This document shows positions 27,001 to 40,338 of a stretch of DNA of 64,000 nt, piece by piece. Both the position numbers and the translations under genes were made by a program. The stretch comes from Trichopria drosophilae (taxonomy: Eukaryota > Arthropoda > Insecta > Hymenoptera > Diapriidae): contig CM059582.1 in assembly GCA_030407085.1 (NCBI GenBank), positions 26,797,001-26,861,000 on the forward strand. The letters run 5' to 3'. The notes under the pieces were generated by a model that saw only the letters and a list, made by a program, of their open reading frames with translations, was not told the origin of the DNA and did no database searches. Every line of letters starts with the position of its first letter. Position 1 is the first letter of the stretch.

Positions 27001-29461
27001 TATTTTTCTACTGCTGTATAATGCTGCAGAATGACAGACAAAAACTCAGAATACAGTACCTTTCAAGTTAGTTTGGCCATCGTGAGTGTCACGCCTTGAA
27101 AATGGCGGAAAAATTGTTTACATTTAGTATTGGTATCTAATTTCAAATAATTTTAATCTTGTTTCGAATGCGTCCAATCGCGTAAAGTGTATACTTTTAT
27201 GATACGTAAAAAGAGAAAATGTTAATAGTGGCACACACAATGAGTATATATAATAGATGTTTAAACTAATCCTGATTCATTTACATTATTATTGTTGTAT
27301 TTCACAACTAATGCCAAGATTAAAAGTATCATTGTATTACACTTATTATAATGTACTGTTGTGTGTAATTGACACTATTGCCGTAATTATCAGAGACACG
27401 AGAATCATACAAATTTTGTTGAAGTTTTTACTCTGTATAAGGCGCAAAGGCAACCTCACATATGTATAAAGATTGTTTGCCATCGCAACATTTTTTAAAT
27501 AAAGCGACTTGTGTCACAACTGCCTTTTTAATTTTTTTTATAACTTCTTACTTTCGGTACTCCTAAAAAACGACTACATTTGCATGAAACGATTTGTATG
27601 GATTTTCCCCTCTATTGCAGCAAAGTTAGAAGACGAATATTGGCAGCAAAATTTTCCTTTCATCGAGAAAACAGACAAATTATTAATATTAATTACTGTT
27701 TTTCTACATTATGATAATTTTAATGCAATAAGAATGAAATGTTTTTTATTCGTCAAATAGGGGCTTCTGTGAGCTTGAGATATATCCACAATCAGACATT
27801 TCTGATAGCCGTGCTTGGTTTATTGCTACACATGATCGCAATATTGGTCAAATATTACTTTTTAAGACATTAGTTTCTTTACCGACCGACGTCTCCACAA
27901 TTGCATTATATATTTATTCAATTACCTGTTGTTCCCTGATTTCGTGCGCGTCTGCGTCGGATTCTGCGATTTCTCCGGTTGCGGAGATGGCCGGGGGAGC
28001 TCTATAGCGGACACGGTCGTTATTGCTATTGCTGTTGTTGCCGATGTTGCCGTTTACGTTGTTCTCGTTACTATTGTTGGTATTATTTTGATTGCGGTTA
28101 TTGAAACCCGATCGCCTCTTGCGCCTATTTCGCCGCCGTCTGCGCTGGCCGTCTCCTGAAATTGCACATCGCATTTAATTCAGGTCCGCAAGACAATAAT
28201 CATCAAAATTTCATTATTTTGCGCCGATCGTTGCATGAGATATCATTCATGCAGTTTCACATAAAGATGTAAAGAAATATATCTATAGATGAATTGTTCG
28301 TTAGTTTAATGAAATATTATAAGACAACTTGTACTGATTTTGGTTAATATAGTGTTAACGTTAGTATATTAGTTACAAATTCAATTACAAAAAATATATT
28401 TCATTGCGGTTAAGAAGTTACGTCGTTTTTATGAATATTTGTTATTTGAAATCATATAGGGACTAAGTTGCCGATTAAATATAACAAAGAAATGACATGG
28501 CAGGACCAACGCATGACTTATATACAAATATAATATGCATCCATGAATATTGACATTATTATAAAGCAAAGTACGTGTAATCGGCAGCACCTAGGAGAAG
28601 AATCGAAAACTATGAACGGCATATTCATTGACGCGAATAAAAACACCCGAACGTATTTAACATAAATCAAGGAATAATCGAATCCGAACACATGGACCAC
28701 CGCGCTCACTGGATAGCAGGAGCACGGGAGAAGATGCGTCACTCAACCCTAAATAAGATCGCGGTGCAAACTTGTTCTACCTTTCGGCAGGTCTACGTTA
28801 GGAATCGAGAATATTGGATTACGCACGAACTGAAGTAATTGTCATATGCGATACACCGACGTACGTTGTCTTGTATAATTATACCCGAACGTATTTTACA
28901 AAAATGTGCGAACAATAGATTCGCAGCGCAGGACTTACCGGCAGGATTCGCGTCTCGAACGGCGACCAGATGTGCAGGACCTTCGACGACATCGTTAAAT
29001 GGAGCATCTTGATCGGAAGAAAAAAATAACGCTTAAAGTATGAGATATAAGACGAAAGTGGCGTGCTTTTCCCCAGGTGGAAAAGTCTGTAATTTGCCGG
29101 ACCTGACGAACGGCACGGTACCGCGGCGGTAATAGATCATGTACAACGCCAGTACTGGTGGCCAGTACCGCGCCAGCAGTTGGCACAATACTGGGTCAGT
29201 ACTGGTTGAATACCTGGGCACTACTAGGTTCCAGTACTGTCTTTATACCTATTTTGAAGTTTTCCCGAAGATCGGCACAATACCGGAAATGTACTGGGAC
29301 TGTACTGATTCAGTATATATAGTTTATTTATAATTGTGCGCGCGCACGTGTGTATGTGCGCTTGTATGTGTATTCTATTTCTATTAATTGTATTTAATTC
29401 ATTCTTTATTTTCATCGATACAATTTCAACCCATATGCAGAGCTGCCACTGTTTTACAGAT

Positions 29462-29498
<37 letters not shown>

Positions 29499-32400
29499 GC
29501 AGAGTAGCGTAGAATTCCAGTACCATGCCAGTAAAATATACGGTACTGTGCCAGTACAGTCGCAGTACTGGAAGTCAGTACCCAGCCGGTGTTACCTTCC
29601 AGTACAATATCGGTATTATGCCGGTGCTTTGTCGGTATTATGCCGGTGCTTTGTCGGTATAACGCCAGTACCACGCCAGTACAGTAAATGTCTAGCCAGT
29701 ACAGGCGCGGTACTGCGCCGGTAGTCAATTTCCACCTGGGTCTGGGTAAAAACTTATCCTAAGGTACTTGATCTAATGTATTACCATAATTTTGCACAGG
29801 CGGATCCACAATGACGGGAAGTTCCATGTCTTCTATGAAATCATCTTCGACATCGTCACGAACAGACACCACATATATTTGAATGTATTTAATACGAACC
29901 ATGACGTTTGACTGACATACTTTACATAGCCATATTGATGGCAAATAACAATCCTAAAGTATTTGAAATAATTATTTACCATTGTTTCGGATATCAGGAC
30001 TCATGATGCTGTCCACGTCGGAGAAGTCCAGATCTGCAAAAAACATTTTCAGAAATATTTCATTGCGGTTAAGAAGCTACGTCGCTTTTATGAATATTTG
30101 TTATTTGAAATCATATAGGGACTAAGTTGCCGATTAAATATTACAAAGAAATGACATGGCAGGACCAACGCATGATTTATATACAAATATAATATTCATC
30201 CATGAATATTGACATTATTATAAAGCAAAGTACGTGTAATCGGCAGCACCTAGGAGAAGAATCGAAAACTATGAACGGCATATTCATTGACGCGAATAAA
30301 AACACTCGAACGTATTTAACATAAATCAACGAATAATCGAATCCGAACACATGGACCACCGCGCTCACTGGATAGCAGGAGCACGGGAGAAGATGCGTCA
30401 CTCAACCCTAAATAAGATCGCGGTGCAAACTTGTTCTACCTTTCGGCAGGTCTACGTTAGGAATTGAGAATATTGGATTACGCACGAACCGAAATAATTG
30501 TCATATGCGATACACCGACGTACGTTGACTTGAATAATTACACCCGAACGTATTTTACAAAAATGTGCGAACAATAGATTCGCAACGGAGACGCTAACAG
30601 CGCAGGACTTACCGGCAGGCCGCGCATCTCGAACGGCGACCAGATGTGCAGGTCCTTCGACGACATCGTTAAATGGAGCATCTTGAGCGGAAGAAAAAAA
30701 TAACGCTTAAAGTATGATATATAAGACGAAAATGGCGTGCTTTTCTGGGCAAAAACTTATCCTAAGGTACTTGATCTAATGTATTACCATAATTTTGCAC
30801 AGGCGGATCCACAATGACGGGAAGTTCCACGTCTTCTATCAAGTCATCTTCGACATCGTCACGAACAGACACCACATCTATTTGATTGCATTTAATACGA
30901 ACCATGACGTTTGACTGACATACTTTACATAGCCATATTGATGGCAAATAACAATCCTGAAGTATTTGAAATAATTATTTACCATTGTTGCGGATATCAG
31001 GACTCATCATGCTGTCCACGTCAGAGAAGTCCGGATCTGCAGAAAACATTTTCAATAATCCTGCCATTACGCGACAATAACATTCAAATATCGCGCTTAC
31101 CATTATCTTCATCCTCGTCCGAATCGAAAAGCGATCGGTTCATGTTTTCAGCAACGTCTGTAATATTTTTCAGAAAAATGAATATTATTATCGGTCCATG
31201 TGCAATTAAAATGCGAATAACAGATGGATATTTCACCGTCAACATCCACTGCAGGAACCTCCGCTTGTCCTTCAGAAGTTGCAGGTTGCAGTGTTCCAAA
31301 AAGATTGGCTTCAAAATCCGGATCTTAAGCAAGAAATGAGAAATTGACAACAATAAAATCATTGATCACAGATAATGGAAATGTAAAAAAGAATTGCAAA
31401 ATTACCCGTTGCGTTACTGTACATTTGTGGTTCAATTAGTTCAAAATCAGCCCCACTCCTCTGCTCAACAGAATCCATCAAATGACGAGCGATGTGTCCT
31501 TTTAAATTTGCCACATTTGTCAAAAACTCATCGACCGTTATTCTGCCCGACATGTATTTCGTCCATGCTAAAAGTAGAGATATTTAAAATTCATTAATAC
31601 ATTTGATACCGGCTTCAGTCTGAATGATATTGAAATAAAAGAATCATTGTAAGGTTATCGAGTTATACGCCTGTACTGTATAAATCGCTCCGCTGCAGAA
31701 TGGGACATAGGAAGTTGAAACACTTTACCGAATATTACGAATGACAACCGTAATCTTGCATTATAAAGTCGCTTGAAATATATAAGTTCGTCGTTTTTAT
31801 GTCAAAACATACATTAGCTTGCGATAACAAATGTTATTCATGCGATGTATTTTTTAGATAATAGTTTTTAAATTTCGATTACAATTACATGAATTGGAAT
31901 CGATATCTCATGTTATTAAAAAATGTACCTTCATGCAATTTCCCATTTTTGTAAATAGTCCGATAGCGCGGGCGTCGGGAAATCCGCACATTATTTTCCA
32001 ATCTCCTCACATCCATAGTTGCTCGCGCCACCAACTTCAATAACGACTCTGCGCATGAAAATCGAAATACATAAACAGAAATTAATTGTAAGCGCGCGTA
32101 AAGTTCGTCAAGAGAAGGATATTTTTTCCACTTTTGACGTTAAAAACGAGACAGATATATAATACTTACGAATGAACGCCCATGGACTGGGACGTTGTCC
32201 TAGCGTTCTACGCAGAGTGCTATTATACGACTCTACTACATTATTTGTTCTCCGTGACAATCCGAAAACGGAAAATCCTTCCGGTTTGACGATGCCCAAC
32301 CAATAATTACTGTAATATTGCAATAATGGTTGCATTCGCGGGTCGGTGCACGAGGATCTCAAACTATGAAATTGCTGAACAATTACATTGGAGGGCAGAA

Positions 32401-35400
32401 AAGCCAATGCCATTAAACGTTTGAACAGCCCTTTTCTCTCCTCGCTGGCCCATACGTATGTCGATATGCGCAAGCTTTTAAGCTTGGCAATGAGGGCCTA
32501 ATAACATAAACACAAACGATGGTTAACATCTTTATTACAAAGGAACGTTCAATTAACGAAGTGTTGAATGATATATTATTTCACTTACACGATCATAATG
32601 TACATTGCAGCCATTTGGCATTACATCAAATACCCTCTTGGTCGCATTACGCATTCCCCTTTCGAAGTCCATCATTATTACCGATGGACTTCGGTGCACT
32701 ATGCCTTCAGCCTTCAGAGATCGAAATACGGCCGTGTAGGCGTTCTCAGTTTTCCTCGACATAAGCACCCATACGAAAGCCACCGCCTACAATAACAAAT
32801 GCAATAATAAATAGTTCTGTGCCTTTTGCACAAAATGTTCAGTAGTGTATTACATGGTCGTGCTTCACTCCGAGTACCGTCAGCATTTGGTAGACGCCCG
32901 TTAAACGTGGTATACATTGGAACGTGGCGTCAACGAATAATCTCCTCACGTCGTGCATCGATCTTGTAGCCAGGTTCTCGTCATAAATAAGGACGTGGAA
33001 GCAGCCATCAAAATCCGTTATGATTTTCGTGGACAGGTTTGCCAAGCCATTGCTCGCTAGCCACGCATTTTCTGGCGAAGCCAGCAAATCGCCGAACTCA
33101 CGAAGGGAGCTTGGAGTCGCGGGGAACAATGTTCTCCGATTTCTCCTCAAAAATGGCCTCAAGTTGTCGTAGCTAACAAGCGCAGCTTCCTCTGGATACC
33201 TACGGTTAGTCATGAATGGACATAAACAAAATTAGAAATATCAAAGAAGATACGAGGGTACGTTTACAAAATTTAAACATACAATAGTGCCATTGCATCG
33301 TACAATCCCCTCAGGTCCAGCCAGTGCGACTGCAATGAATCAAGTAAGGCCTTCTTAAAATTTTTAATCAATATGGCATCGTTGTGCGGCTCGCAAGCCG
33401 CATCATGCGGCCGTAGCTGCTGTAACGGCCCACCGCGAATTCGTTTGGCCGAAGCCGAACACGTCCCGCAATCGTAACTACGGCAACGATAGTACCTACA
33501 ATATAAAGAAACGTTGTTTTTTATTAACTTTAATTTAAATTAACTTCAATTTCAATTATAAACATACGAAGAATATATACCACACGCAGGGTTCCAAGCC
33601 GGCTGTTTTTGTTTTGTTAAATTAAAAGTTTTTATGATAATGAAGCTGGAGCAACATATTCGCAGCGACATATTAAAATAATTGAGAAAATTTAAAAAAG
33701 AATTACAGGTTTATAATTTAAATATTGCAAAGAAATATGATTGTATACTTTTAAAAATGTTCCTATCATATGGAATTTACTGCATTATTGCATTTTGGTG
33801 GTAACGATGAATATGAAAAAATAGATAATTACGGACTCTCATACATTTAAAGCATCACCTTAGAACTCGTGTATTGTTTTCGAAAAAATAGTGAAAATAT
33901 ACATTTATATGAATATAAATATCTCTCTTAATAACAGATAGATTCGTTATATGTATATTGCAATAAGAACGTTAATTTCAATAATTTATTGTATAAAAAC
34001 CAAAATCCATTGGGTAAAATGCTGAAACACGTATATTTTTATTTTCGCCGTAGAATATGTACAATAATTTCCGTTAAAAATCGTGACCCCTCGACCGTGG
34101 GTTCCCCTTTTTAACCCAAATGAATCTAAAATAAATCAACAGAAAAATTACCTACAGATGTCCGTGTAAACATTTTTTAAGTGTAATAACAATGTTGAAT
34201 AAAATAAAGTTACGATCTTTAATTTATCAACAAAAATATGTACTATCTATATCCATTCGTTCTTTTCAAAAGTCGATAAGTAAATTATTGCATAAATATA
34301 GAAAGTAGTAATAAATTTAAGACATTAATTTCATTTACACAATGCATAAATACTCCATGTTTCAACTACTCGGTAGTTTCGCATCATTTTACAACCAGAG
34401 TGGTCGAATTGTTACGGCTCGATGTTCTTGTGCGGGAGTCCAGAGATCGATGCTTGGTCGATGCAATATTTTTTTGTTTATTAAATGTGCAAACTCGGAT
34501 TATTTTTGAAAATTTTGAATTTTTTCCTGCTAATTTTTTAAAAACGTGTTTTGAGACATCCCAGCGCTTTGTTTAACGGACAAATTTTAAGGCATGACAA
34601 AGTTTCAGTGAGAAAGTTGTTTATTAGGGTTGGTTACAGTTTTCTAGAAAATTTCATATTCATTCAAATTATAGATTTTAGGAAATTTCTAAAGTGGTGT
34701 AAACAAAGAAACGACATATGATAATTTACAATCAGTATGATCGTAATGGACATATATTTGATTCGTCACTTCGCCCCGTTCGCCGCGTCGCCCCGTCTTC
34801 CTGTATTTTAAAATATCTGGTTTTTGAATGTATGTTTTTTTTTGGAATTTCCGCATTTTGAATATCCGTTCTTTGAAATATCTGTTTTTGTAATTTTTGT
34901 TTTGTTCGCGATTTGTCGAGTTTAGTCGAGTATTGAAAATTGTTTCCTCTGAATTAACAATGAATTTTCTGAATGCAAATAAATTTATAAGGGTAGTAAA
35001 CTTCGATTTATTCAGTTTTATCAACGACAGCGCTTTTCGGATTCAGACTACTTAAGCAAAGACAGTTTTGGAATATTTTTGTTTTAACGAAACACTTTTA
35101 TGTACAGATTTTCCCTACAGTTGATCTGATTTAAATCTAGCACACTTTCGTTTAGATTAAATACAACGCATTTAGATATAAACTCTAGTAGTATAGCATT
35201 TACAATGTAATCATCAACGATACTTTGCATAATAAAATTACGAGTCAGGAAATTATAATCTTTCGAATGTTGAAACCTAATTTAAAATCACAAATCTTCT
35301 ATTGCATTTCCGATACATGCATATACGATACATTAAGTATATACGAAACATTCAATGGGGTAAGGGCTGCAGACAATTTGCTGAATGATGCAAGATTTCA

Positions 35401-38400
35401 TTTAGTACATTTTACCGCTTTGCTATTTTCATTTTTTATGTATCCCTATAAAGTCAAACCGATAGTAGTTATAGGTATCCAATAAATTGATTTTAATAAC
35501 CATTACTCCATATATAGCACATTACGGTCACAGAATGAAAGGGTATTCGTGATATGCAATATAATTAAATTCAGGAGCGTGAACTAGACGTATTAGTTTT
35601 CTGCAAATATTATGTATATTCCTTTAACGTATAAAATACATAAAATTAAATAGAAAGTATTGAATGAATGAGTTATCTCAACACAGGCTTTACAGGTCAT
35701 AATTATATATGCATATTGATAATTCATAATAAAATTAAACTGAGTTAAAAGTAAATCCAATATGGGTCAACAACATTCGCAGTTGTAAAATGTGTATAAA
35801 CGTACCTATTACTATATTTAATATTTTATATATAATATAATAGTTACACTATTAATGCAGGTATGGTTAGCTATTTTGAAAATGTATTCGTAGAGCATGT
35901 ACTTTCTCTAAATATGTACGATTTATCACATTTAATGCACTTACATTAGTCGTCAATTAGACTTTTATCCTGATATTTCAAACACTTGACATCATTATAG
36001 TCTTTCATTTGCTTGTCATAATATACATATCAATTATCAATAAAACGTTTTGACCACATTGAACGTGACATTACGATATTCAGATTATTGGTACTTGTGT
36101 TATTCCAATATTACACAGGTACAATAAAATGTAATATACTATAATAGAATTAATATGAATTTCAAATTCATAGAAAATATGTAGGAACGTTGTATAGCTT
36201 GGTATAATTGAATATCCATTTGCACAGTGGCTTCCATCGTAAAGGTTAGGGCAGTAAGATTAGCAAGATAAAAAAACATTATTATTATTATCAAAACGTT
36301 AATTGATAATGAAATAATAATAATTATAATAATATCATGCATTATCGCCTTATTTTTCATATTTTATAACATGTCCTAACTAATAGAGTAACATATTTTT
36401 TGCCGAAAAATATGTCTGCAATAAGATGGCTGAAACTTTTCATTGGAACATGATATCAAATAATTTTCTTTGACAACTTTGTAGCCAGGACCTTTCTTTA
36501 TTTATATACATAATAGTCGATCATATTATTCCCATCCCTTTGAATGTTACACGCTAAAAATGAATTACGTCCCAACCTTTACGACATCCCAGACACTCGG
36601 CAAATATTAAAGGCGAGTAAAACATGTTAACATAAAGTAAAGGCTTCCTGCACCTCTGCAACAAATGTACATATACTCAAATATACCAAAATTTCTCATT
36701 CGCATTCACATTTGCAGCGTTGCTAGAGTACTTGTATGCAATACGTATCGAAATGACAAAATACCTAAATAATAATTATTCCTAGCAATGAGCATGTTTT
36801 AACAAGCTAGTGAAAACTATAAGGAGATTAGCATATTTCAATTATTGGTAATTGTAACGAAATTGGTCAACAAACGGTAGCTAATAATGACGTCACAAGG
36901 AACTTGCGAACATCAAAGGGTACGATTTAAACACGATAGTTGTAAAATTAATAATTAAATTACCTAATGACACGTTCCACTACAATTAATATTTTATTTA
37001 TACTATTTCGGACCTAAATTATTCATTAATGCAATAAAAAATATCGACGAAGTCTATTGGGATTTGCCTAAGATAAAAATTAAAGATGAGAGAAAAAAGG
37101 AAAAATCGATTCACATTTCACCACATCACGATTTTCTGCATTACCGCAGAATACAGATCTTTTTTACATTGTATATAATTCTAAACATACATTTTCATAC
37201 AATATTTGTTATCAAGAAATACTTACGCGATTGTTCGATCTCGATTGTTTCCGTTAAAGTGGAAAAATCTACCATCAAGTATTGTTTCGCTTAGTGGCAA
37301 GTAGTCTGGCCTCATGACACAATTGGTACACGGAAAAAAAATAATAATTGAGAATAATGAGAAAATATATTATGTGTGGTTTCTACGAGAGTAGATTAAA
37401 ATATATAATGCATTATGTCGGTCTGTCGGTCTTTTTTAAAAAGAAATACAAAAAACTTTTCTTGAAAATAAATACATTTATGTTTTCAAGAAAAGTGTTT
37501 TTTTTTTCAAAAAAGATCGACACACCGACATAATTACATTATATATAATAAAGAGAAAATCTTGAAAATGAATTAAAAATGAAAAAACAAATTGAATGAA
37601 AACGAATTAAAGGAATATTAAATGGTTATAGAAACGGTATTACAGGAAAAGAACAGCACGTTTTAACACCGGTGAAAAATATGTCTGCAATAAGATGGCT
37701 ATAACTTTTGATTGGAACATGATATCAAATAATTTTCTACGAGAACTTTGTAGTCGGGACCTTTTTTATTTATACATATAATCGTCGATAATATTATTCC
37801 CATCCCTTTGAAAGTTACATGCTAAAAATGAATCCCTTCCCAACCTTTACGACATCCCAGACACTTGTCAAATATTGAAGGCGAGTAAAACATGTTAACA
37901 TAAAGTAAAGGCTTCCTGCACCTCTGCAACAAATGTACATATACTCAAATATACCAAAATTTCTCATTCGCATTCACATTTGCAGCGTTGCTAGAGTACT
38001 TGTATGCAATACGTATCGAAATGACAAAATACCTAAATAATAATTATTCCTAGCAATGAGCATGTTTTAACAAGCTAGTGAAAACTATAAGGAGATTAGC
38101 ATATTTCAATTATTGGTAATTGTAACGAAATTGGTCAACAAACGGTAGCTAATAATGACGTCACAAGGAACTTGCGAACATCAAAGGGTACGATTTAAAC
38201 ACGATAGTTGTAAAATTAATAATTAAATTACCTAATGACACGTTCCACTACAATTAATATTTTATTTATACTATTTCGGACCTAAATTATTCATTAATGC
38301 AATAAAAAATATCGACGAAGTCTATTGGGATTTGCCTAAGATAAAAATTAAAGATGAGAGAAAAAAGGAAAAATCGATTCACATTTCACCACATCACGAT

Positions 38401-39773
38401 TTTCTGCATTACCGCAGAATACAGATCTTTTTTACATTGTATATAATTCTAAACATACATTTTCATACAATATTTGTTATCAAGAAATACTTACGCGATT
38501 GTTCGATCTCGATTGTTTCCGTTAAAGTGGAAAAATCTACCATCAAGTATTGTTTCGCTTAGTGGCAAGTAGTCTGGCCTCATGACACAATTGGTACACG
38601 GAAAAAAAATAATAATTGAGAATAATGAGAAAATATATTATGTGTGGTTTCTACGAGAGTAGATTAAAATATATAATGCATTATGTCGGTCTGTCGGTCT
38701 TTTTTAAAAAGAAATACAAAAAACTTTTCTTGAAAATAAATACATTTATGTTTTCAAGAAAAGTGTTTTTTTTTTCAAAAAAGATCGACACACCGACATA
38801 ATTACATTATATATAATAAAGAGAAAATCTTGAAAATGAATTAAAAATGAAAAAACAAATTGAATGAAAACGAATTAAAGGAATATTAAATGGTTATAGA
38901 AACGGTATTACAGGAAAAGAACAGCACGTTTTAACACCGGTGAAAAATATGTCTGCAATAAGATGGCTATAACTTTTGATTGGAACATGATATCAAATAA
39001 TTTTCTACGAGAACTTTGTAGTCGGGACCTTTTTTATTTATACATATAATCGTCGATAATATTATTCCCATCCCTTTGAAAGTTACATGCTAAAAATGAA
39101 TCCCTTCCCAACCTTTACGACATCCCAGACACTTGTCAAATATTGAAGGCGAGTAAAACATGTTAACATAAAGTAAAGGCTTCCTGCACCTCTGCAACAA
39201 ATGTACATATACTCAAATATACCAAAATTTCTCATTCGCATTCACATTTGCAGCATTGCTAGAGTACTTGTATGCAATACGTATCGAAATGACAAAATAC
39301 CTAAATAATAATTATTCCTAGCAATGAGCATGTTTTAACAAGCTAGTGAAAACTATAAGGAGATTAGCATATTTCAATTATTGGTAATTGTAATTAAATA
39401 AGTGCAAACTAATGATTGCGATAATCATAATCTTTTCAACTTCTTTAAACAACATTCACATACAAATTAAGCAACGTGTCCTAAGTCTGGTAAAATAATA
39501 TTTCGAAAAGTATGTAATTGGGATTTTCCTAAGATAAAAATGAAAGATAAGAGAAGAAAGTAAAAATCGCTTCACATTTCACCACATCACGATTTTCTGC
39601 ATTACCGCAGAATACAGATCTTTTTTACATTGTACAGAATTCTAAACATACATTTTTATGCAATATTTTTTATCAAGAAATACTTACGCGATCGTTCGGT
39701 CTCGATTTTTTCCGTTAAAGTAGAAAATTCTACCATCGAGTACTCTTTCGCTTAGTGGCAAGTCGTCTGGCAT
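23888..39773 (-). CDS. FLYWCH - MULE - (RING) protein, left-arm copy, frameshifted before RING
   Basis: Mirror copy of the right-arm gene. Exons in transcript order: 39688-39773, 33283-33495, 32854-33199, 32589-32786, 32170-32497, 31929-32048, 31406-31567, 31237-31323, 31101-31157, 30983-31036, 30788-30877, 30613-30681, 29980-30033, 28939-29007, 27926-28155, 23888-24081. The FLYWCH and MULE parts read identically. The penultimate exon is 230 rather than 231 bp because a C-run is 5 instead of 6 (G-run at 27993-27997). The tail then switches to an acidic reading (EIAESDADAHEIREQQ), and after splicing it meets a stop four codons into the RING exon. The RING exon itself is intact, so this copy either makes a RING-less protein or carries a one-base sequencing error. 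Confidence 0.75.
24445..25600 (-). repeat. 234-bp satellite-like tandem array, left arm
   Basis: About five units. Landmark CGTCACTCAACC occurs at 24511, 24746, 24980, 25214 and 25448 (steps 235, 234, 234, 234). The unit contains TGGACCACCGCGCTCACTGG and GTCGACGTACGTTGACGCGA. Single copies of the unit also lie in two other introns (about 28675-28870 and 30345-30540), so the array expanded from a dispersed intronic copy. Confidence 0.93.
25640..27925. other. Left-arm last-intron sequence, no gene
   Basis: AT-rich intron between the satellite array and exon 15. Short open frames only; no motif recognised. Mirror: about 52694-54980. Confidence 0.55.
27926..28155 (-). CDS. Asn/Arg-rich exon 15, left arm (five-C version)
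   Basis: Same as 52463-52693 but one C shorter. After the run the frame changes from Arg-rich to acidic (APPAISATGEIAESDADAH...). In this frame the next exon begins ATG GAT GCC TGA, ending the protein. Confidence 0.7.
29072..29740. mobile_element. 669-bp CCAGTAC-rich element (left arm)
   Basis: Mirror of 50876-51546, two bases shorter because of the microsatellite. Same terminal inverted repeats. The empty site in this arm is near 30745. Confidence 0.78.
29464..29497. repeat. (CA)n microsatellite, left arm
   Basis: CA tract inside the CCAGTAC-rich element. It differs in length and by one base from its mirror at about 51120-51155. Confidence 0.9.
29785..29874 (-). pseudogene. Duplicated middle exon with lost splice acceptor (left arm)
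   Basis: Mirror of 50742-50831 with the same AG-to-AT change, showing that the mutation predates, or has been copied between, the arms. Confidence 0.68.
33496..36402. other. Left-arm intron 1 sequence, no gene
   Basis: AT-rich intronic DNA between the FLYWCH exon and the tandem first-exon units. It contains a TTCCG/ATATCCG-type degenerate tract at about 34795-34915, related to 15965-16400. Open frames here are short and unsupported. Mirror: 44214-47120. Confidence 0.6.
37227..37315 (-). CDS. Alternative first coding exon 1c (left arm)
   Basis: Mirror of 43301-43389. It lies in the outermost 1,268-bp unit, 3.7 kb upstream of the left-arm FLYWCH exon at 33283-33495. Confidence 0.68.
37406..37541. 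mobile_element. 136-bp palindromic MITE-like insertion
   Basis: Ends TAATGCATTATGTCGGTCTG and, reverse-complemented, TAATGTAATTATGTCGGTGT. A second hairpin (CTTTTCTTGAAAA...TTTTCAAGAAAAG) fills the core. It is absent from the third, diverged tandem unit, so it inserted after the units separated and was then copied by the later tandem duplication. Confidence 0.7.
38495..38583 (-). CDS. Alternative first coding exon 1b (left arm)
   Basis: Mirror of 42033-42121, with the same ATG, reading frame and GTAAGT donor on the minus strand. Confidence 0.68.
38674..38809. mobile_element. 136-bp palindromic MITE-like insertion, second copy
   Basis: Same element, 1,268 bp further on, in the second tandem unit. 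Confidence 0.7.
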
Positions 39774-39975
39774 CGTGGCACAAGCGGTACACAGAAAAAA
39801 AAAACTAATAATTGAGACTAAAGAGAAAATGTTGAAATAGAATTAAAACTGAAAAAAGTCGAATGAAAGCGAACTAAAGGAATATTAATTGATTATGGAA
39901 ACTGTATTAAAGCAAAACAAGAACACGTTTTAACACTGAAGAACACGTTAACCATTCCTTGTAACAATCCAGAAG

Positions 39976-40057
39976 AGTATGTCGCGACACGCGAGGATTT
40001 CACACAAAAAACGCAGGGATGAAATAAGCGTCTTTAACGAACCAATCACGACCGCGC
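39976..40057 (-). repeat. 82-bp centre repeat, left-arm copy
   Basis: Reverse complement of the right-arm copy at 40559-40640. The unit contains GATTGGTTCGTTAAAGACGC, then CATCCCTGCG and a GTGTCGCG end. The CCAAT-type core (ATTGG) may matter because it lies between the two divergent start codons. Confidence 0.85.
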
Positions 40058-40255
40058 CCGATTTCGCCTTCTGAAAGAATATATGTTATTTACGGGAAGA
40101 TTTCCCGTGACTTTTCAAACCTGAAACACTAACCAATCACGACTAATCGTGACTGAATGAAATCTAAGGCGAAATCAACCACGATTCGGTCGTGAGTGGT
40201 TAGTTAAGTCAAAGAAGATTAACAACCCTGCGTTTTTACTCGGATACTGTGATTG

Positions 40256-40336
40256 GCGCAGTCGCGATTTGTTCGTTAAAGACGCTTATTTTATCCCTGC
40301 GTTTCTTGTGTGAAATCGTCGCGTGTCGCGATGTCT
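40256..40336 (+). repeat. Diverged centre repeat spanning arm end and spacer
   Basis: Aligns with 40559-40640 at roughly 85-90 percent by eye, sharing TTCGTTAAAGACGCTTATTT and the GTGTGAAATC and GCGTGTCGCGA segments. The palindrome breakpoint falls inside it, after TTCGTT. Part of this repeat is therefore mirrored in the right arm, and the rest forms the spacer. Confidence 0.85.
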
Positions 40337-40338
40337 TG
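40278..40338 (+). other. 61-bp palindrome spacer
   Basis: The left arm ends at ...GATTTGTTCGTT (40277) and the right arm starts AACGAACAAATC... (40339). The 61 bases between are not self-complementary. They continue a diverged copy of an 82-bp repeat found once in each arm (see the 40256-40336 entry), so they are genuine genomic sequence rather than adapter or low-complexity filler. Confidence 0.9.

Larger units (their letters stand above)
36403..39945 (-). repeat. Tandem first-exon repeats, left arm (units about 1,268 bp)
   Basis: Units 36403-37671 and 37672-38939 are almost identical (offset 1,268). A third, diverged partial unit covers 38940 to about 39945. It matches closely to about 39385, has a replaced stretch, matches again from about 39515, and lacks the small palindromic insertion. 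Each unit carries one first exon with upstream sequence. Confidence 0.9.
16617..40277 (+). repeat. Left arm of giant palindrome
   Basis: Every position x in this arm corresponds, reverse-complemented, to about 80616-x to 80619-x in the right arm. I checked this at the outer edge (16617 pairs with 64000), at the transposon ends, at all exon junctions and at the innermost bases. The pairing constant shifts by one or two bases at a few indels: an A-run at 17492-17501, an A-run near 22820, a G-run at 27993-27997, and the GT array near 29464-29497. The outer limit is not seen, because homology still holds at the window end. Confidence 0.97.

Noticed and set aside
40278..40338. Sequencing adapter at the palindrome turn
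   Set aside because: The spacer aligns with the genomic repeat at 40559-40640, so it is not adapter sequence.
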